Of a stretch of 64,000 nucleotides of DNA, positions 1 through 12,555 are shown one piece after another (the stretch's first letter is position 1; each line of letters opens with the position of its first letter). The notes below the pieces were generated by a model, which was given only the letters and a program-made list of their open reading frames with translations, was not told where the DNA came from and did no database searches. The translations under genes and the position numbers were made by a program. The DNA is from Metridium senile (Eukaryota > Cnidaria > Anthozoa > Actiniaria > Metridiidae): NCBI GenBank assembly GCA_949775045.1, contig OX459100.1, positions 94,501 through 158,500 on the forward strand. The letters run 5' to 3'.

Positions 1-2396
1 AGTTACTGTGATTGTAAACGGATCATTTGTGTAACCCAGTAGTTACTGTGATTGTAAATTGATGATTTTTTGTAACCCAGTAGTTACTGTGATTGTAAAC
101 GGATGAGTTTTGTAACCCAGTAGTTACTGTGATTGTAAATGGATGATTTTTTGTAAACCAGTAGTTACTGTGATTGTAAACGGACGAGTTTTGTAACCCA
201 GTAGTTAATGTGATTGTAAATGAATGATTTTTGTAACCCAGTAGTTACTGTGATTGTAAACGGATGATTTTTGTAACCCAGTAGTTACTGTGATTGTAAA
301 CGGACGAGTTTTGTAACCCAGTAGTTAATGTGATTGTAAATGAATGATTTTTGTAACCCAGTAGTTACTTTGATTGTAAATGAATGATTTTTGTAACCCA
401 GAACTTACTGTGATTGTAAATGGATGATTTTTTGTAACCCAGTAGTTACTGTGATTGTAAATGGATGATTTTTGTAACCCAGTAATTACTGTGATTGTAA
501 ATGGATGATTTTTGTAACCCAGTAGTTACTGTGATTGTATACGGACGAGTTTTGTAACCCAGTAGTTACTGTGATTGTAAATGAATGATTTTTGTAACCC
601 AGTAGTTACTGTGATTGTAAACGGATCATTTTTGTAACCCAGTAGTTACTGTGATTGTAAATTGATGATTTTTTGTAACCCAGTAGTTACTGTGATTGTA
701 AACGGGCGAGTTTTGTAACCCAGTAGTTACTGTGATTGTAAATGGATGATTTTTGTAACCCAGTAGTTACTGTGATTGTATACGGATGAGTTTTGTAACC
801 CAGTAGTTACTGTGATTGTAAATGAATGATTTTTTGTAAACCAGTAGTTACTGTGATTGTAAACGGACGAGTTTTGTAACCCAGTAGTTACTGTGATTGT
901 AAATGAATGATTTTTGTAACCCAGAACTTGCTGTGATTGTAAATGGATGATTTTGTGTAACCCAGTAGTTACTGTGATTGTAAATTGATGATTTTTTGTA
1001 ACCCAGTAGTTACTGTGATTGTAAATGGATGATTTTTGTAACCCAGTAATTACTGTGATTGTAAATGGATGATTTTTGTAACCCAGTAGTTACTGTGATT
1101 GTATACGGACGAGTTTTGTAACCCAGTAGTTACTGTGATTGTAAATGAATGATTTTTGTAACCCAGTAGTTACTGTGATTGTAAACGGATCATTTGTGTA
1201 ACCCAGTAGTTACTGTGATTGTAAATTGATGATTTTTTGTAACCCAGTAGTTACTGTGATTGTAAATTGATGATTTTTTGTAACCCAGTAGTTACTGTGA
1301 TTGTAAACGGGCGAGTTTTGTAACCCAGTAGTTACTGTGATTGTAAATGGATGATTTTTGTAACCCAGTAGTTACTGTGATTGTATACGGATGAGTTTTG
1401 TAACCCAGTAGTTACTGTGATTGTAAATGAATGATTTTTTGTAAACCAGTAGTTACTGTGATTGTAAACGGACGAGTTTTGTAACCCAGTAGTTACTGTG
1501 ATTGTAAATGAATGATTTTTGTAACCCAGAACTTGCTGTGATTGTAAATGGATGATTTTGTGTAACCCAGTAGTTACTGTGATTGTAAATTGATGATTTT
1601 TTGTAACCCAGTAGTTACTGTGATTGTAAATGGATGATTTTTGTAACCCAGTAATTACTGTGATTGTAAATGGATGATTTTTGTAACCCAGTAGTTACTG
1701 TGATTGTATACGGACGAGTTTTGTAACCCAGTAGTTACTGTGATTGTAAATGAATGATTTTTGTAACCCAGTAGTTACTGTGATTGTAAACGGATCATTT
1801 GTGTAACCCAGTAGTTACTGTGATTGTAAATTGATGATTTTTTGTAACCCAGTAGTTACTGTGATTGTAAACGGATGAGTTTTGTAACCCAGTAGTTACT
1901 GTGATTGTAAATGGATGATTTTTTGTAAACCAGTAGTTACTGTGATTGTAAACGGACGAGTTTTGTAACCCAGTAGTTAATGTGATTGTAAATGAATGAT
2001 TTTTGTAACCCAGTAGTTACTGTGATTGTAAACGGATGATTTTTGTAACCCAGTAGTTACTGTGATTGTAAACGGACGAGTTTTGTAACCCAGTAGTTAA
2101 TGTGATTGTAAATGAATGATTTTTGTAACCCAGTAGTTACTTTGATTGTAAATGAATGATTTTTGTAACCCAGAACTTACTGTGATTGTAAATGGATGAT
2201 TTTTTGTAACCCAGTAGTTACTGTGATTGTAAACGGGCGAGTTTTGTAACCCAGTAGTTACTGTGATTGTAAATGAATGATTTTTGCAACCCAGTAGTTG
2301 CTGTGATTGTATACGGACGAGTTTTGTAACCCAGTAGTTACTGTAATTGTAAATGAATGATTTTTGTAACCCAGTACTTACTGTGATTGTAAATGG
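1..2396. repeat. 40-bp array segment with 1,772-bp higher-order unit
   Basis: About 59 monomers. The rare variant CGGATCATT occurs at 21, 624, 1188 and 1793 (position of its GATC). The spacings are 603, 564 and 605 bp, together 1,772 bp. The order of monomer variants after each marker repeats, so this is a true higher-order repeat and not random variation. The segment recurs at about 19,115-21,630 with one extra block of three monomers (120 bp). Confidence 0.9.
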
Positions 2397-3159
2397 ATTC
2401 TGTGTTTGTTCTAGTTATATGTATCGTGAGGATTTCGTGAAAGAAAAACAATATAGAAGAGTTACTGGTAAATCTGTTGATAAAATTTACTTTACTAAAT
2501 TAATGATTTTTGTAACCCAGTAGTTACTGTGATTGTAAACGGATGATTTTTGTAATTCATTCATTCATTCATTCATTCATTCATTCATTCATTCATTCAT
2601 TCATTCATTCATTCATTCATTCATTCATTCATTCATTCATTCATTCATTCATTCATTCATTCGTTCATTCATTCATTCATCCATCTATTTATCTATTATT
2701 TGTTTACTAGATTGCTGGATAACTTCACCCGTGCTGGTATCATTTACAGTGCTGGTATGAGATGGCTGTGTCTGCGAGTAGAACTAGTATATTCTGTGTT
2801 TGTTCTAGTTATATGTATCGTGAGAATTTCGTGAAAGAAAAACAATATAGAAGAGTTACTGGTAAATCTGTTGATAAAATTTACTTCTTTAACCTCATAT
2901 AACCAAAAATATCAATAAGAACACTGTGAAGGCTGGTAGAGTTTTTGAAACACAAATCGAAGGGAGTTGTTGTTATGTGCTTATGAAGAGGACTTGAATG
3001 CTTCGTTTGTTCGGCTAAACTCCGTCTAGCGAGCCACGAGGCGACAGTTATGGTATTAAAGATACACAAATAATTTCTGGCGATATGAATGTTCAAAGAA
3101 GAGAAGTTAAAACGTCTATAGCTGATGATATTGTCAATAACAGCGAGGGCGCTAGATAT
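2397..3159 (+). repeat. Composite insert 1: leader, (TTCA)n, 480-bp body
   Basis: The leader (2397-2555) is a partial copy of the body plus one 40-bp monomer. The (TTCA)n tract is 2556-2679, 31 units with one TTCG variant, the longest here. The body is 2680-3159 and ends GCGCTAGATAT directly against the next 40-bp array. The strand is arbitrary, defined by these left-hand copies. A 71-codon open frame on the minus strand (2881-3096) starts at TTG, not ATG, and is not accepted as a gene. Confidence 0.9.
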
Positions 3160-4927
3160 TTGTAACCCAGTAGTTACTGCGATTGTAAATGGATAATTTT
3201 TGTAACCCAGTAATTACTGTGATTGTAAACGGATGATATTTGTAACCCAGTAATTACTGTGATTGTAAACGGATTAGTTTTGTAACCCAGTAGTTACTGT
3301 GATTGTAAATTGATGATTTTTTGTAACCCAGTAGTTACTGTGATTGTAAATTGATGATTTTTTGTAAACCAGTAGTTACTGTGATTGTAAACGGACGAGT
3401 TTTGTAACCCAGTAGTTACTGTGATTGTAAATGGATGATTTTTGTAACCCAGTAGTTACTGTGATTGTAAATTGATGATTTTTTGTAAACCAGTAGTTAC
3501 TGTGATTGTAAACGGACGAGTTTTGTAACCCAGTAGTTACTGTGATTGTAAATGAATGATTTTTTGTAAACCAGTAGTTACTGTGCTTGTAAACGGACGA
3601 GTTTTGTAACCCAGTAGTTACTGTGATTGCAAATTGATGATTTTTTGTAACCCAGTAGTTACTGTGATTGTAAATGGATGATTTTTTGTAACCCAGTACT
3701 TACTGTGATTGTAAACGGATGATTTTTGTAACCCAGTACTTACTGTGATTGTAAATGAATGATTTTTTTAACCCAGTAGTTACTGTGATTGTAAATGGAT
3801 GATTTTTGTAACCCAGTACTTACTGTGATTGTAAACGGATGATTTTTGTAACCCAGTAGTTACTGTGATTGTATACGGACGAGTTTTGTAACCCAGTAGT
3901 TACTGTGATTGTAAATGAATGATTTTTGTAACCCACTACTTACTGTGATTGTAAACGGACGAGTTTTGTAACCCAGTAGTTACTGTGATTGTAAACGGAT
4001 GATTTTTGTAACCCAGTAGTTACTGTGATTGTAAACGGATGATTTTTGTAACCCAGTAGTTACTGTGATTGTAAATTGATGATTTTTTGTAACCCAGTAG
4101 TTACTGTGATTGTAAATTGATGATTTTTTGTAAACCAGTAGTTACTGTGCTTGTAAACGGACGAGTTTTGTAACCCAGTAGTTACTGTGATTGTAAATTG
4201 ATGATTTTTTGTAACCCAGTAGTTACTGTGATTGTAAACGGATGATTTTTGTAACCCAGTAGTTACTGTCATTGTATACGGACGAGTTTTGTAACCCAGA
4301 AGTTACTGTGATTGTAAATGAATGATTTTCGTAACCCAGAACTTGCTGTGATTGTAAATGGATGATTTTTTGTAACCCAGTAGTTACTGTGATTGTAAAT
4401 GAATGATTTTTGTAACCCAGTAGTTACTGTGATTGTAAACGGATGATTTTTTGTAACCCAGTAGTTACTGTGATTGTAAACGGGCGAGTTTTGTAACCCA
4501 GTAGTTACTGTGATTGTAAATTGATGATTTTTTGTAACCCAGTAGTTACTGTGATTGTAAACGGATGATTTTTGTAACCCAGTAGTTACTGTGATTGTAA
4601 ATTGATGATTTTTTTGTAAACCAGTAGTTACTGTGATTGTAAACGGACGAGTTTTGTAACCCAGTAGTTACTGTGATTGTAAATGAATGATTTTTGTAAC
4701 CCAGAACTTGCTGTGATTGTAAATGGATGATTTTTTGTAACCCAGTAGTTACTGTGATTGTAAACGGGCGAGTTTTGTAACCCAGTAGTTACTGTGATTG
4801 TAAACGGATGATTTTTGTAACCCAGTAGTTACTGTGATTGTATACGGACGAGTTTTGTAACCCAGTAGTTACTGTGATTGTAAATGAATGATTTTTGTAA
4901 CCCAGTACTTACTGTGATTGTAAATGG
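3160..4927. repeat. 40-bp array segment
   Basis: About 44 monomers. The left breakpoint of the 5,541-bp tandem duplication lies near 3,800. A monomer type with GTGCTTGTAAACGG occurs here and recurs only in the dispersed copies of this block. No gene is seen. Confidence 0.93.
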
Positions 4928-5988
4928 ATTCTGTGTTTGTTCTAGTTATATGTATCGTGAGGATTTCGTGAAAGAAAAACAATATAAAAGAGTTACTGGT
5001 AAATCTGTTGATAAAATTTACTTTACTAAATTAATGATTTTTGTAACCCAGTAGTTACTGTGATTGTAAACGGATGATTTTTGTAATTCATTCATTCATT
5101 CATTCATTCATTCATTCATTCATTCATTCATTCATTCATTCATTCGTTCGTTCATTCATTCATCCATCTATTTATCTATTATTTGTTTACTAGATTGCTG
5201 GATAACTTCACCCGTGCTGGTATCATTTACAGTGCTGGTATGAGATGGCTGTGTCTGCGAGTAGAACTAGTATATTCTGTGTTTGTTCTAGTTATATGTA
5301 TCGTGAGTATTTCGTGAAAGAAAAACAATATAGAAGAGTTACTGGTAAATCTGTTGATAAAATTTACTTTACTAAATTAATGATTTTTGTAACCCAGTAG
5401 TTACTGTGATTGTAAACGGATGATTTTTGTAATTCATTCATTCATTCATTCATTCATTCATTCATTCATTCATTCATTCATTCATTCATTCGTTCATTCA
5501 TTCATTCATCCATCTATTTATCTATTATTTGTTTACTAGATTGCTGGATAACTTCACCCGTGCTGGTATCATTTACAGTGCTGGTATGAGATGGCTGTGT
5601 CTGCGAGTAGAACTAGTATATTCTGTGTTTGTTCTAGTTATATGTATCGTGAGAATTTCGTGAAAGAAAAACAATATAGAAGAGTTACTGGTAAATCTGT
5701 TGATAAAATTTACTTCTTTAACCTCATATAACCAAAAATATCAATAAGAACACTGTGAAGGCTGGTAGAGTTTTTGAAACACAAATCGAAGGGAGTTGTT
5801 GTTATGTGCTTATGAAGAGGACTTGAATGCTTCGTTTGTTCGGCTAAACTCCGTCTAGCGAGCCACGAGGCGACAGTTATGGTATTAAAGATACACAAAT
5901 AATTTCTGGCGATATGAATGTTCAAAGAAGAGAAGTTAAAACGTCTATAGCTGATGATATTGTCAATAACAGCGAGGGCGCTAGATAT
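4928..5988 (+). repeat. Composite insert 2, double form
   Basis: Two TTCA tracts (5087-5162 and 5433-5508, 76 bp each) are separated by a 5'-part of the body that runs into a second leader. The full 480-bp body follows (5509-5988). The first tract carries two adjacent TTCG variants and the second carries one. This double form recurs at 10,469, 24,562 and 28,237, so it arose once and was then copied. Confidence 0.9.
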
Positions 5989-6303
5989 TTGTAACCCAGT
6001 AGTTACTGCGATTGTAAATGGATAATTTTTGTAACCCAGTAATTACTGTGATTGTAAACGGATGATATTTGTAACCCAGTAATTACTGTGATTGTAAACG
6101 GATTAGTTTTGTAACCCAGTAGTTACTGTGATTGTAAATTGATGATTTTTTGTAACCCAGTAGTTACTGTGATTGTAAATTGATGATTTTTTGTAAACCA
6201 GTAGTTACTGTGATTGTAAACGGACGAGTTTTGTAACCCAGTAGTTACTGTGATTGTAAATGGATGATTTTTGTAACCCAGTACTTACTGTGATTGTAAA
6301 TGG
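5989..6303. repeat. 40-bp array segment, short
   Basis: About eight monomers between composite inserts 2 and 3. It begins with the ordered set found after most bodies: GCGATTGTAAATGGATAA, then GATGATATT, then GGATTAG variants. Confidence 0.93.
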
Positions 6304-7014
6304 ATTCTGTGTTTGTTCTAGTTATATGTATCGTGAGGATTTCGTGAAAGAAAAACAATATAGAAGAGTTACTGGTAAATCTGTTGATAAAATTTACTTT
6401 ACTAAATTAATGATTTTTGTAACCCAGTAGTTACTGTGATTGTAAACGGATGATTTTTGTAATTCATTCATTCATTCATTCATTCATTCATTCATTCATT
6501 CATTCATTCATTCATTCGTTCATTCATTCATTCATCCATCTATTTATCTATTATTTGTTTACTAGATTGCTGGATAACTTCACCCGTGCTGGTATCATTT
6601 ACAGTGCTGGTATGAGATGGCTGTGTCTGCGAGTAGAACTAGTATATTCTGTGTTTGTTCTAGGTATATGTATCGTGAGAATTTCGTGAAAGAAAAACAA
6701 TATAGAAGAGTTACTGGTAAATCTGTTGATAAAATTTACTTCTTTAACCTCATATAACCAAAAATATCAATAAGAACACTGTGAAGGCTGGTAGAGTTTT
6801 TGAAACACAAATCGAAGGGAGTTGTTGTTATGTGCTTATGAAGAGGACTTGAATGCTTCGTTTGTTCGGCTAAACTCCGTCTGGCGAGCCACGAGGCGAC
6901 AGTTATGGTATTAAAGATACACAAATAATTTCTGGCGATATGAATGTTCAAAGAAGAGAAGTTAAAACGTCTATAGCTGATGATATTGTCAATAACAGCG
7001 AGGGCGCTAGATAT
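6304..7014 (+). repeat. Composite insert 3
   Basis: Leader 6304-6462, (TTCA)n 6463-6534 (72 bp, the shortest class), body 6535-7014 (480 bp). The ATG in the leader monomer opens an Ile-His-Ser-Phe repeat frame through the TTCA tract. This is a by-product of the tetranucleotide repeat and not a gene. Confidence 0.9.
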
Positions 7015-8135
7015 TTGTAACCCAGTAGTTACTGTGATTGTAAATGGATAATTTTTGTAACCCAGTAATTACTGTGATTGTAAACGGATGATATTTGTAA
7101 CCCAGTAATTACTGTGATTGTAAACGGATTAGTTTTGTAACCCAGTAGTTACTGTGATTGTAAATGGATGATTTTTTGTAACCCAGTAGTTACTGTGATT
7201 GTAAATTGATGATTTTTTTAACCCAATAAATACTGTGATTGTAAATTGATGATTTTTTGTAACCCAGTAGTTACTGTGATTGTAAACGGATGATTTTTCT
7301 AACCCAGTAGTTACTGTGATTGTATACGGACGAGTTTTGTCACCAAGTAGTTACTGTGATTGTAAATGAATGATTTTTGTAACCCAGAACTTACTGTGAT
7401 TGTAAATGGATGATTTTTTGTAACCCAGTAGTTACTGTGATTGTAAATGAATGATTTTTGTAACCCAGTACTTACTGTGATTGTAAATGGATGATTTTTG
7501 TATCCCAGTAGTTACTGTGATTGTAAACGGATGATTTGTGTAACCCAGTAGTTACTGTGATTGTAAATTGATGATTTTTTGTAACCCAGTAGTTACTGTG
7601 ATTGTAAACGGATGATTTTTGTAACCCAGTAGCTACTGTGATTGTATACGGACGAGTTTTTTAACCCAGTAGTTACTGTGATTGTAAATGAATGATTTTT
7701 GTAACCCAGTAGTTACTGTGATTGTAAACGGATGATTTTTGTAACCCAGTAGTTACTGTGATTGTAAATTGATGATTTTTTGTAACCCAGTAGTTACTGT
7801 GATTGTAAATTGATGATTTTTTTGTAAACCAGTAGTTACTGTGATTGTAAACGGACGAGTTTTGTAACCCAGTAGTTACTGTGATTGTAAATGAATGATT
7901 TTTGTAACCCAGAACTTGCTGTGATTGTAAATGGATGATTTTTTGTAACCCAGTAGTTACTGTGATTGTAAACGGGCGAGTTTTGTAATCCAGTAGTTAC
8001 TGTGATTGTAAACGGATGATTTTTGTAACCCAGTAGTTACTGTGATTGTATACGGACGAGTTTTGTAACCCAGTAGTTACTGTGATTGTAAATGAATGAT
8101 TTTTGTAACCCAGTACTTACTGTGATTGTAAATGG
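7015..8135. repeat. 40-bp array segment
   Basis: About 28 monomers, including private variants such as AACCCAATAAATACTG (near 7,220) and GTCACCAAGTAG (near 7,339). The same variants recur 5,541 bp downstream, which confirms copy identity. Confidence 0.93.
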
Positions 8136-8878
8136 ATTCTGTGTTTGTTCTAGTTATATGTATCGTGAGGATTTCGTGAAAGAAAAACAATATAGAAGAG
8201 TTACTGGTAAATCTGTTGATAAAATTTACTTTACTAAATTAATGATTTTTGTAACCCAGTAGTTACTGTGATTGTAAACGGATGATTTTTGTAATTCATT
8301 CATTCATTCATTCATTCATTCATTCATTCATTCATTCATTCATTCATTCATTCATTCATTCATTCATTCGTTCATTCATTCATTCATTCATTCATTCATC
8401 CATCTATTTATCTATTATTTGTTTACTAGATTGCTGGATAACTTCACCCGTGCTGGTATCATTTACAGTGCTGGTATGAGATGGCTGTGTCTGCAAGTAG
8501 AACTAGTATATTCTGTGTTTGTTCTAGTTATATGTATCGTGAGAATTTCGTGAAAGAAAAACAATATAGAAGAGTTACTGGTAAATCTGTTGATAAAATT
8601 TACTTCTTTAACCTCATATAACCAAAAATATCAATAAGAACACTGTGAAGGCTGATAGAGTTTTTGAAACACAAATCGAAGGGAGTTGTTGTTATGTGCT
8701 TATGAAGAGGACTTGAATGCTTCGTTTGTTCGGCTAAACTCCGTCTGGCGAGCCACGAGGCTACAGTTATGGTATTAAAGATACACAAATAATTTCTGGC
8801 GATATGAATGTTCAAAGAAGAGAAGTTAAAACGTCTATAGCTGATGATATTGTCAATAACAGCGAGGGCGCTAGATAT
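8136..8878 (+). repeat. Composite insert 4
   Basis: Leader 8136-8294, (TTCA)n 8295-8398 (104 bp), body 8399-8878. It differs from the other bodies at a few bases: CTGCAAGTAG instead of CTGCGAGTAG, GGCTGATAGAG instead of GGCTGGTAGAG, and GAGGCTACAG instead of GAGGCGACAG. Its exact twin is at 13,677-14,419. Confidence 0.9.
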
Positions 8879-9233
8879 TTGTAACCCAGTAGTTACTGTG
8901 ATTGTAAATGGATGATTTTTTGTAACCCAGTAGTTACTGTGATTGTATACGGACGAGTTTTGTAACCCAGTAGTTACTTTGATTGTAAATGAATGATTTT
9001 TGTAACCCAGAACTTACTGTGATTGTAAATGGATGATTTTTTGTAACCCAGTAGTAACTGTGATTGTAAACGGGCGAGTTTTGTAACCCAGTAGTTACTG
9101 TGATTGTAAATGAATGATTTTTGCAACCCAGTAGTTACTGTGATTGTATACGGACGAGTTTTGTAACCCAGTAGTTACTGTGATTGTAAATGAATGATTT
9201 TTGTAACCCAGTACTTACTGTGATTGTAAATGG
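8879..9233. repeat. 40-bp array segment, short
   Basis: About nine monomers between insert 4 and the isolated leader fragment. It includes a GTAGTAACTG variant near 9,052. No gene is seen. Confidence 0.93.
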
Positions 9234-9340
9234 ATTCTGTGTTTGTTCTAGTTATATGTATCGTGAGTATTTCGTGAAAGAAAAACAATATAGAAGAGTT
9301 ACTGGTAAATCTGTTGATAAAATTTACTTTACTAAATTAA
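9234..9340 (+). repeat. Isolated leader fragment (no TTCA, no body)
   Basis: Only the first 107 bp of a composite insert are present, ending ACTAAATTAA. It then joins a 40-bp monomer of a different variant. This junction is the seam of the 5,541-bp tandem duplication: the equivalent leader at 14,775 continues into a complete insert. Confidence 0.88.
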
Positions 9341-10468
9341 TGATTTTTGTAACCCAGTACTTACTGTGATTGTAAACGGATGATTTTTGTAACCCAGTAG
9401 TTACTGTGATTGTATACGGACGAGTTTTGTAACCCAGTAGTTACTGTGATTGTAAATGAATGATTTTTGTAACCCACTACTTACTGTGATTGTAAACGGA
9501 CGAGTTTTGTAACCCAGTAGTTACTGTGATTGTAAACGGATGATTTTTGTAACCCAGTAGTTACTGTGATTGTAAACGGATGATTTTTGTAACCCAGTAG
9601 TTACTGTGATTGTAAATTGATGATTTTTTGTAACCCAGTAGTTACTGTGATTGTAAATTGATGATTTTTTGTAAACCAGTAGTTACTGTGCTTGTAAACG
9701 GACGAGTTTTGTAACCCAGTAGTTACTGTGATTGTAAATTGATGATTTTTTGTAACCCAGTAGTTACTGTGATTGTAAACGGATGATTTTTGTAACCCAG
9801 TAGTTACTGTCATTGTATACGGACGAGTTTTGTAACCCAGAAGTTACTGTGATTGTAAATGAATGATTTTCGTAACCCAGAACTTGCTGTGATTGTAAAT
9901 GGATGATTTTTTGTAACCCAGTAGTTACTGTGATTGTAAATGAATGATTTTTGTAACCCAGTAGTTACTGTGATTGTAAACGGATGATTTTTTGTAACCC
10001 AGTAGTTACTGTGATTGTAAACGGGCGAGTTTTGTAACCCAGTAGTTACTGTGATTGTAAATTGATGATTTTTTGTAACCCAGTAGTTACTGTGATTGTA
10101 AACGGATGATTTTTGTAACCCAGTAGTTACTGTGATTGTAAATTGATGATTTTTTTGTAAACCAGTAGTTACTGTGATTGTAAACGGACGAGTTTTGTAA
10201 CCCAGTAGTTACTGTGATTGTAAATGAATGATTTTTGTAACCCAGAACTTGCTGTGATTGTAAATGGATGATTTTTTGTAACCCAGTAGTTACTGTGATT
10301 GTAAACGGGCGAGTTTTGTAACCCAGTAGTTACTGTGATTGTAAACGGATGATTTTTGTAACCCAGTAGTTACTGTGATTGTATACGGACGAGTTTTGTA
10401 ACCCAGTAGTTACTGTGATTGTAAATGAATGATTTTTGTAACCCAGTACTTACTGTGATTGTAAATGG
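9341..10468. repeat. 40-bp array segment
   Basis: About 28 monomers, collinear with 3,800-4,927 in copy 1, including the GTGCTTGTAAACGG monomer. No gene is seen. Confidence 0.93.
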
Positions 10469-11529
10469 ATTCTGTGTTTGTTCTAGTTATATGTATCGTG
10501 AGGATTTCGTGAAAGAAAAACAATATAAAAGAGTTACTGGTAAATCTGTTGATAAAATTTACTTTACTAAATTAATGATTTTTGTAACCCAGTAGTTACT
10601 GTGATTGTAAACGGATGATTTTTGTAATTCATTCATTCATTCATTCATTCATTCATTCATTCATTCATTCATTCATTCATTCATTCGTTCGTTCATTCAT
10701 TCATCCATCTATTTATCTATTATTTGTTTACTAGATTGCTGGATAACTTCACCCGTGCTGGTATCATTTACAGTGCTGGTATGAGATGGCTGTGTCTGCG
10801 AGTAGAACTAGTATATTCTGTGTTTGTTCTAGTTATATGTATCGTGAGTATTTCGTGAAAGAAAAACAATATAGAAGAGTTACTGGTAAATCTGTTGATA
10901 AAATTTACTTTACTAAATTAATGATTTTTGTAACCCAGTAGTTACTGTGATTGTAAACGGATGATTTTTGTAATTCATTCATTCATTCATTCATTCATTC
11001 ATTCATTCATTCATTCATTCATTCATTCATTCGTTCATTCATTCATTCATCCATCTATTTATCTATTATTTGTTTACTAGATTGCTGGATAACTTCACCC
11101 GTGCTGGTATCATTTACAGTGCTGGTATGAGATGGCTGTGTCTGCGAGTAGAACTAGTATATTCTGTGTTTGTTCTAGTTATATGTATCGTGAGAATTTC
11201 GTGAAAGAAAAACAATATAGAAGAGTTACTGGTAAATCTGTTGATAAAATTTACTTCTTTAACCTCATATAACCAAAAATATCAATAAGAACACTGTGAA
11301 GGCTGGTAGAGTTTTTGAAACACAAATCGAAGGGAGTTGTTGTTATGTGCTTATGAAGAGGACTTGAATGCTTCGTTTGTTCGGCTAAACTCCGTCTAGC
11401 GAGCCACGAGGCGACAGTTATGGTATTAAAGATACACAAATAATTTCTGGCGATATGAATGTTCAAAGAAGAGAAGTTAAAACGTCTATAGCTGATGATA
11501 TTGTCAATAACAGCGAGGGCGCTAGATAT
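10469..11529 (+). repeat. Composite insert 5, double form
   Basis: Copy of insert 2 in the second tandem unit. TTCA tracts lie at 10,628-10,703 and 10,974-11,049 and the body at 11,050-11,529. Confidence 0.9.
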
Positions 11530-11844
11530 TTGTAACCCAGTAGTTACTGCGATTGTAAATGGATAATTTTTGTAACCCAGTAATTACTGTGATTGTAAAC
11601 GGATGATATTTGTAACCCAGTAATTACTGTGATTGTAAACGGATTAGTTTTGTAACCCAGTAGTTACTGTGATTGTAAATTGATGATTTTTTGTAACCCA
11701 GTAGTTACTGTGATTGTAAATTGATGATTTTTTGTAAACCAGTAGTTACTGTGATTGTAAACGGACGAGTTTTGTAACCCAGTAGTTACTGTGATTGTAA
11801 ATGGATGATTTTTGTAACCCAGTACTTACTGTGATTGTAAATGG
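11530..11844. repeat. 40-bp array segment, short
   Basis: About eight monomers, the copy-2 counterpart of 5,989-6,303. Confidence 0.93.
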
Positions 11845-12555
11845 ATTCTGTGTTTGTTCTAGTTATATGTATCGTGAGGATTTCGTGAAAGAAAAACAAT
11901 ATAGAAGAGTTACTGGTAAATCTGTTGATAAAATTTACTTTACTAAATTAATGATTTTTGTAACCCAGTAGTTACTGTGATTGTAAACGGATGATTTTTG
12001 TAATTCATTCATTCATTCATTCATTCATTCATTCATTCATTCATTCATTCATTCATTCGTTCATTCATTCATTCATCCATCTATTTATCTATTATTTGTT
12101 TACTAGATTGCTGGATAACTTCACCCGTGCTGGTATCATTTACAGTGCTGGTATGAGATGGCTGTGTCTGCGAGTAGAACTAGTATATTCTGTGTTTGTT
12201 CTAGGTATATGTATCGTGAGAATTTCGTGAAAGAAAAACAATATAGAAGAGTTACTGGTAAATCTGTTGATAAAATTTACTTCTTTAACCTCATATAACC
12301 AAAAATATCAATAAGAACACTGTGAAGGCTGGTAGAGTTTTTGAAACACAAATCGAAGGGAGTTGTTGTTATGTGCTTATGAAGAGGACTTGAATGCTTC
12401 GTTTGTTCGGCTAAACTCCGTCTGGCGAGCCACGAGGCGACAGTTATGGTATTAAAGATACACAAATAATTTCTGGCGATATGAATGTTCAAAGAAGAGA
12501 AGTTAAAACGTCTATAGCTGATGATATTGTCAATAACAGCGAGGGCGCTAGATAT
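11845..12555 (+). repeat. Composite insert 6
   Basis: Copy of insert 3. TTCA tract 12,004-12,075, body 12,076-12,555. It shares the TTCTAGGTATATG base change with insert 3, where the other copies have TTCTAGTTATATG. Confidence 0.9.

Larger units (their letters stand above)
3800..9340. repeat. 5,541-bp tandem unit, copy 1
   Basis: This compound unit contains 40-bp arrays and composite inserts 2, 3 and 4 plus a leader fragment. Every landmark compared recurs exactly 5,541 bp later, for example 4060 to 9601, 5710 to 11251, 6450 to 11991 and 8600 to 14141. No length change has occurred, even in the four TTCA tracts. The breakpoints fall in the shared satellite phrase GATTTTTGTAACCCAGTA, which suggests unequal exchange. 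Confidence 0.92.

Noticed and set aside
2881..3096. Repeated 71-codon minus-strand frame in every body copy
   Set aside because: It starts at TTG, and changes in the diverged copy are mostly residue-changing. Its apparent conservation is due to recent DNA copying.
4060..4272. Minus-strand frames reading TVTTGLQK-like repeats
   Set aside because: They are translations of 40-bp monomers. They stay open only when local T-run lengths keep the frame.
6450..6689. Plus-strand frames rich in Ile-His-Ser-Phe
   Set aside because: They are translations of the TTCA tetranucleotide tract. Their lengths follow tract length and they end in the body by chance.
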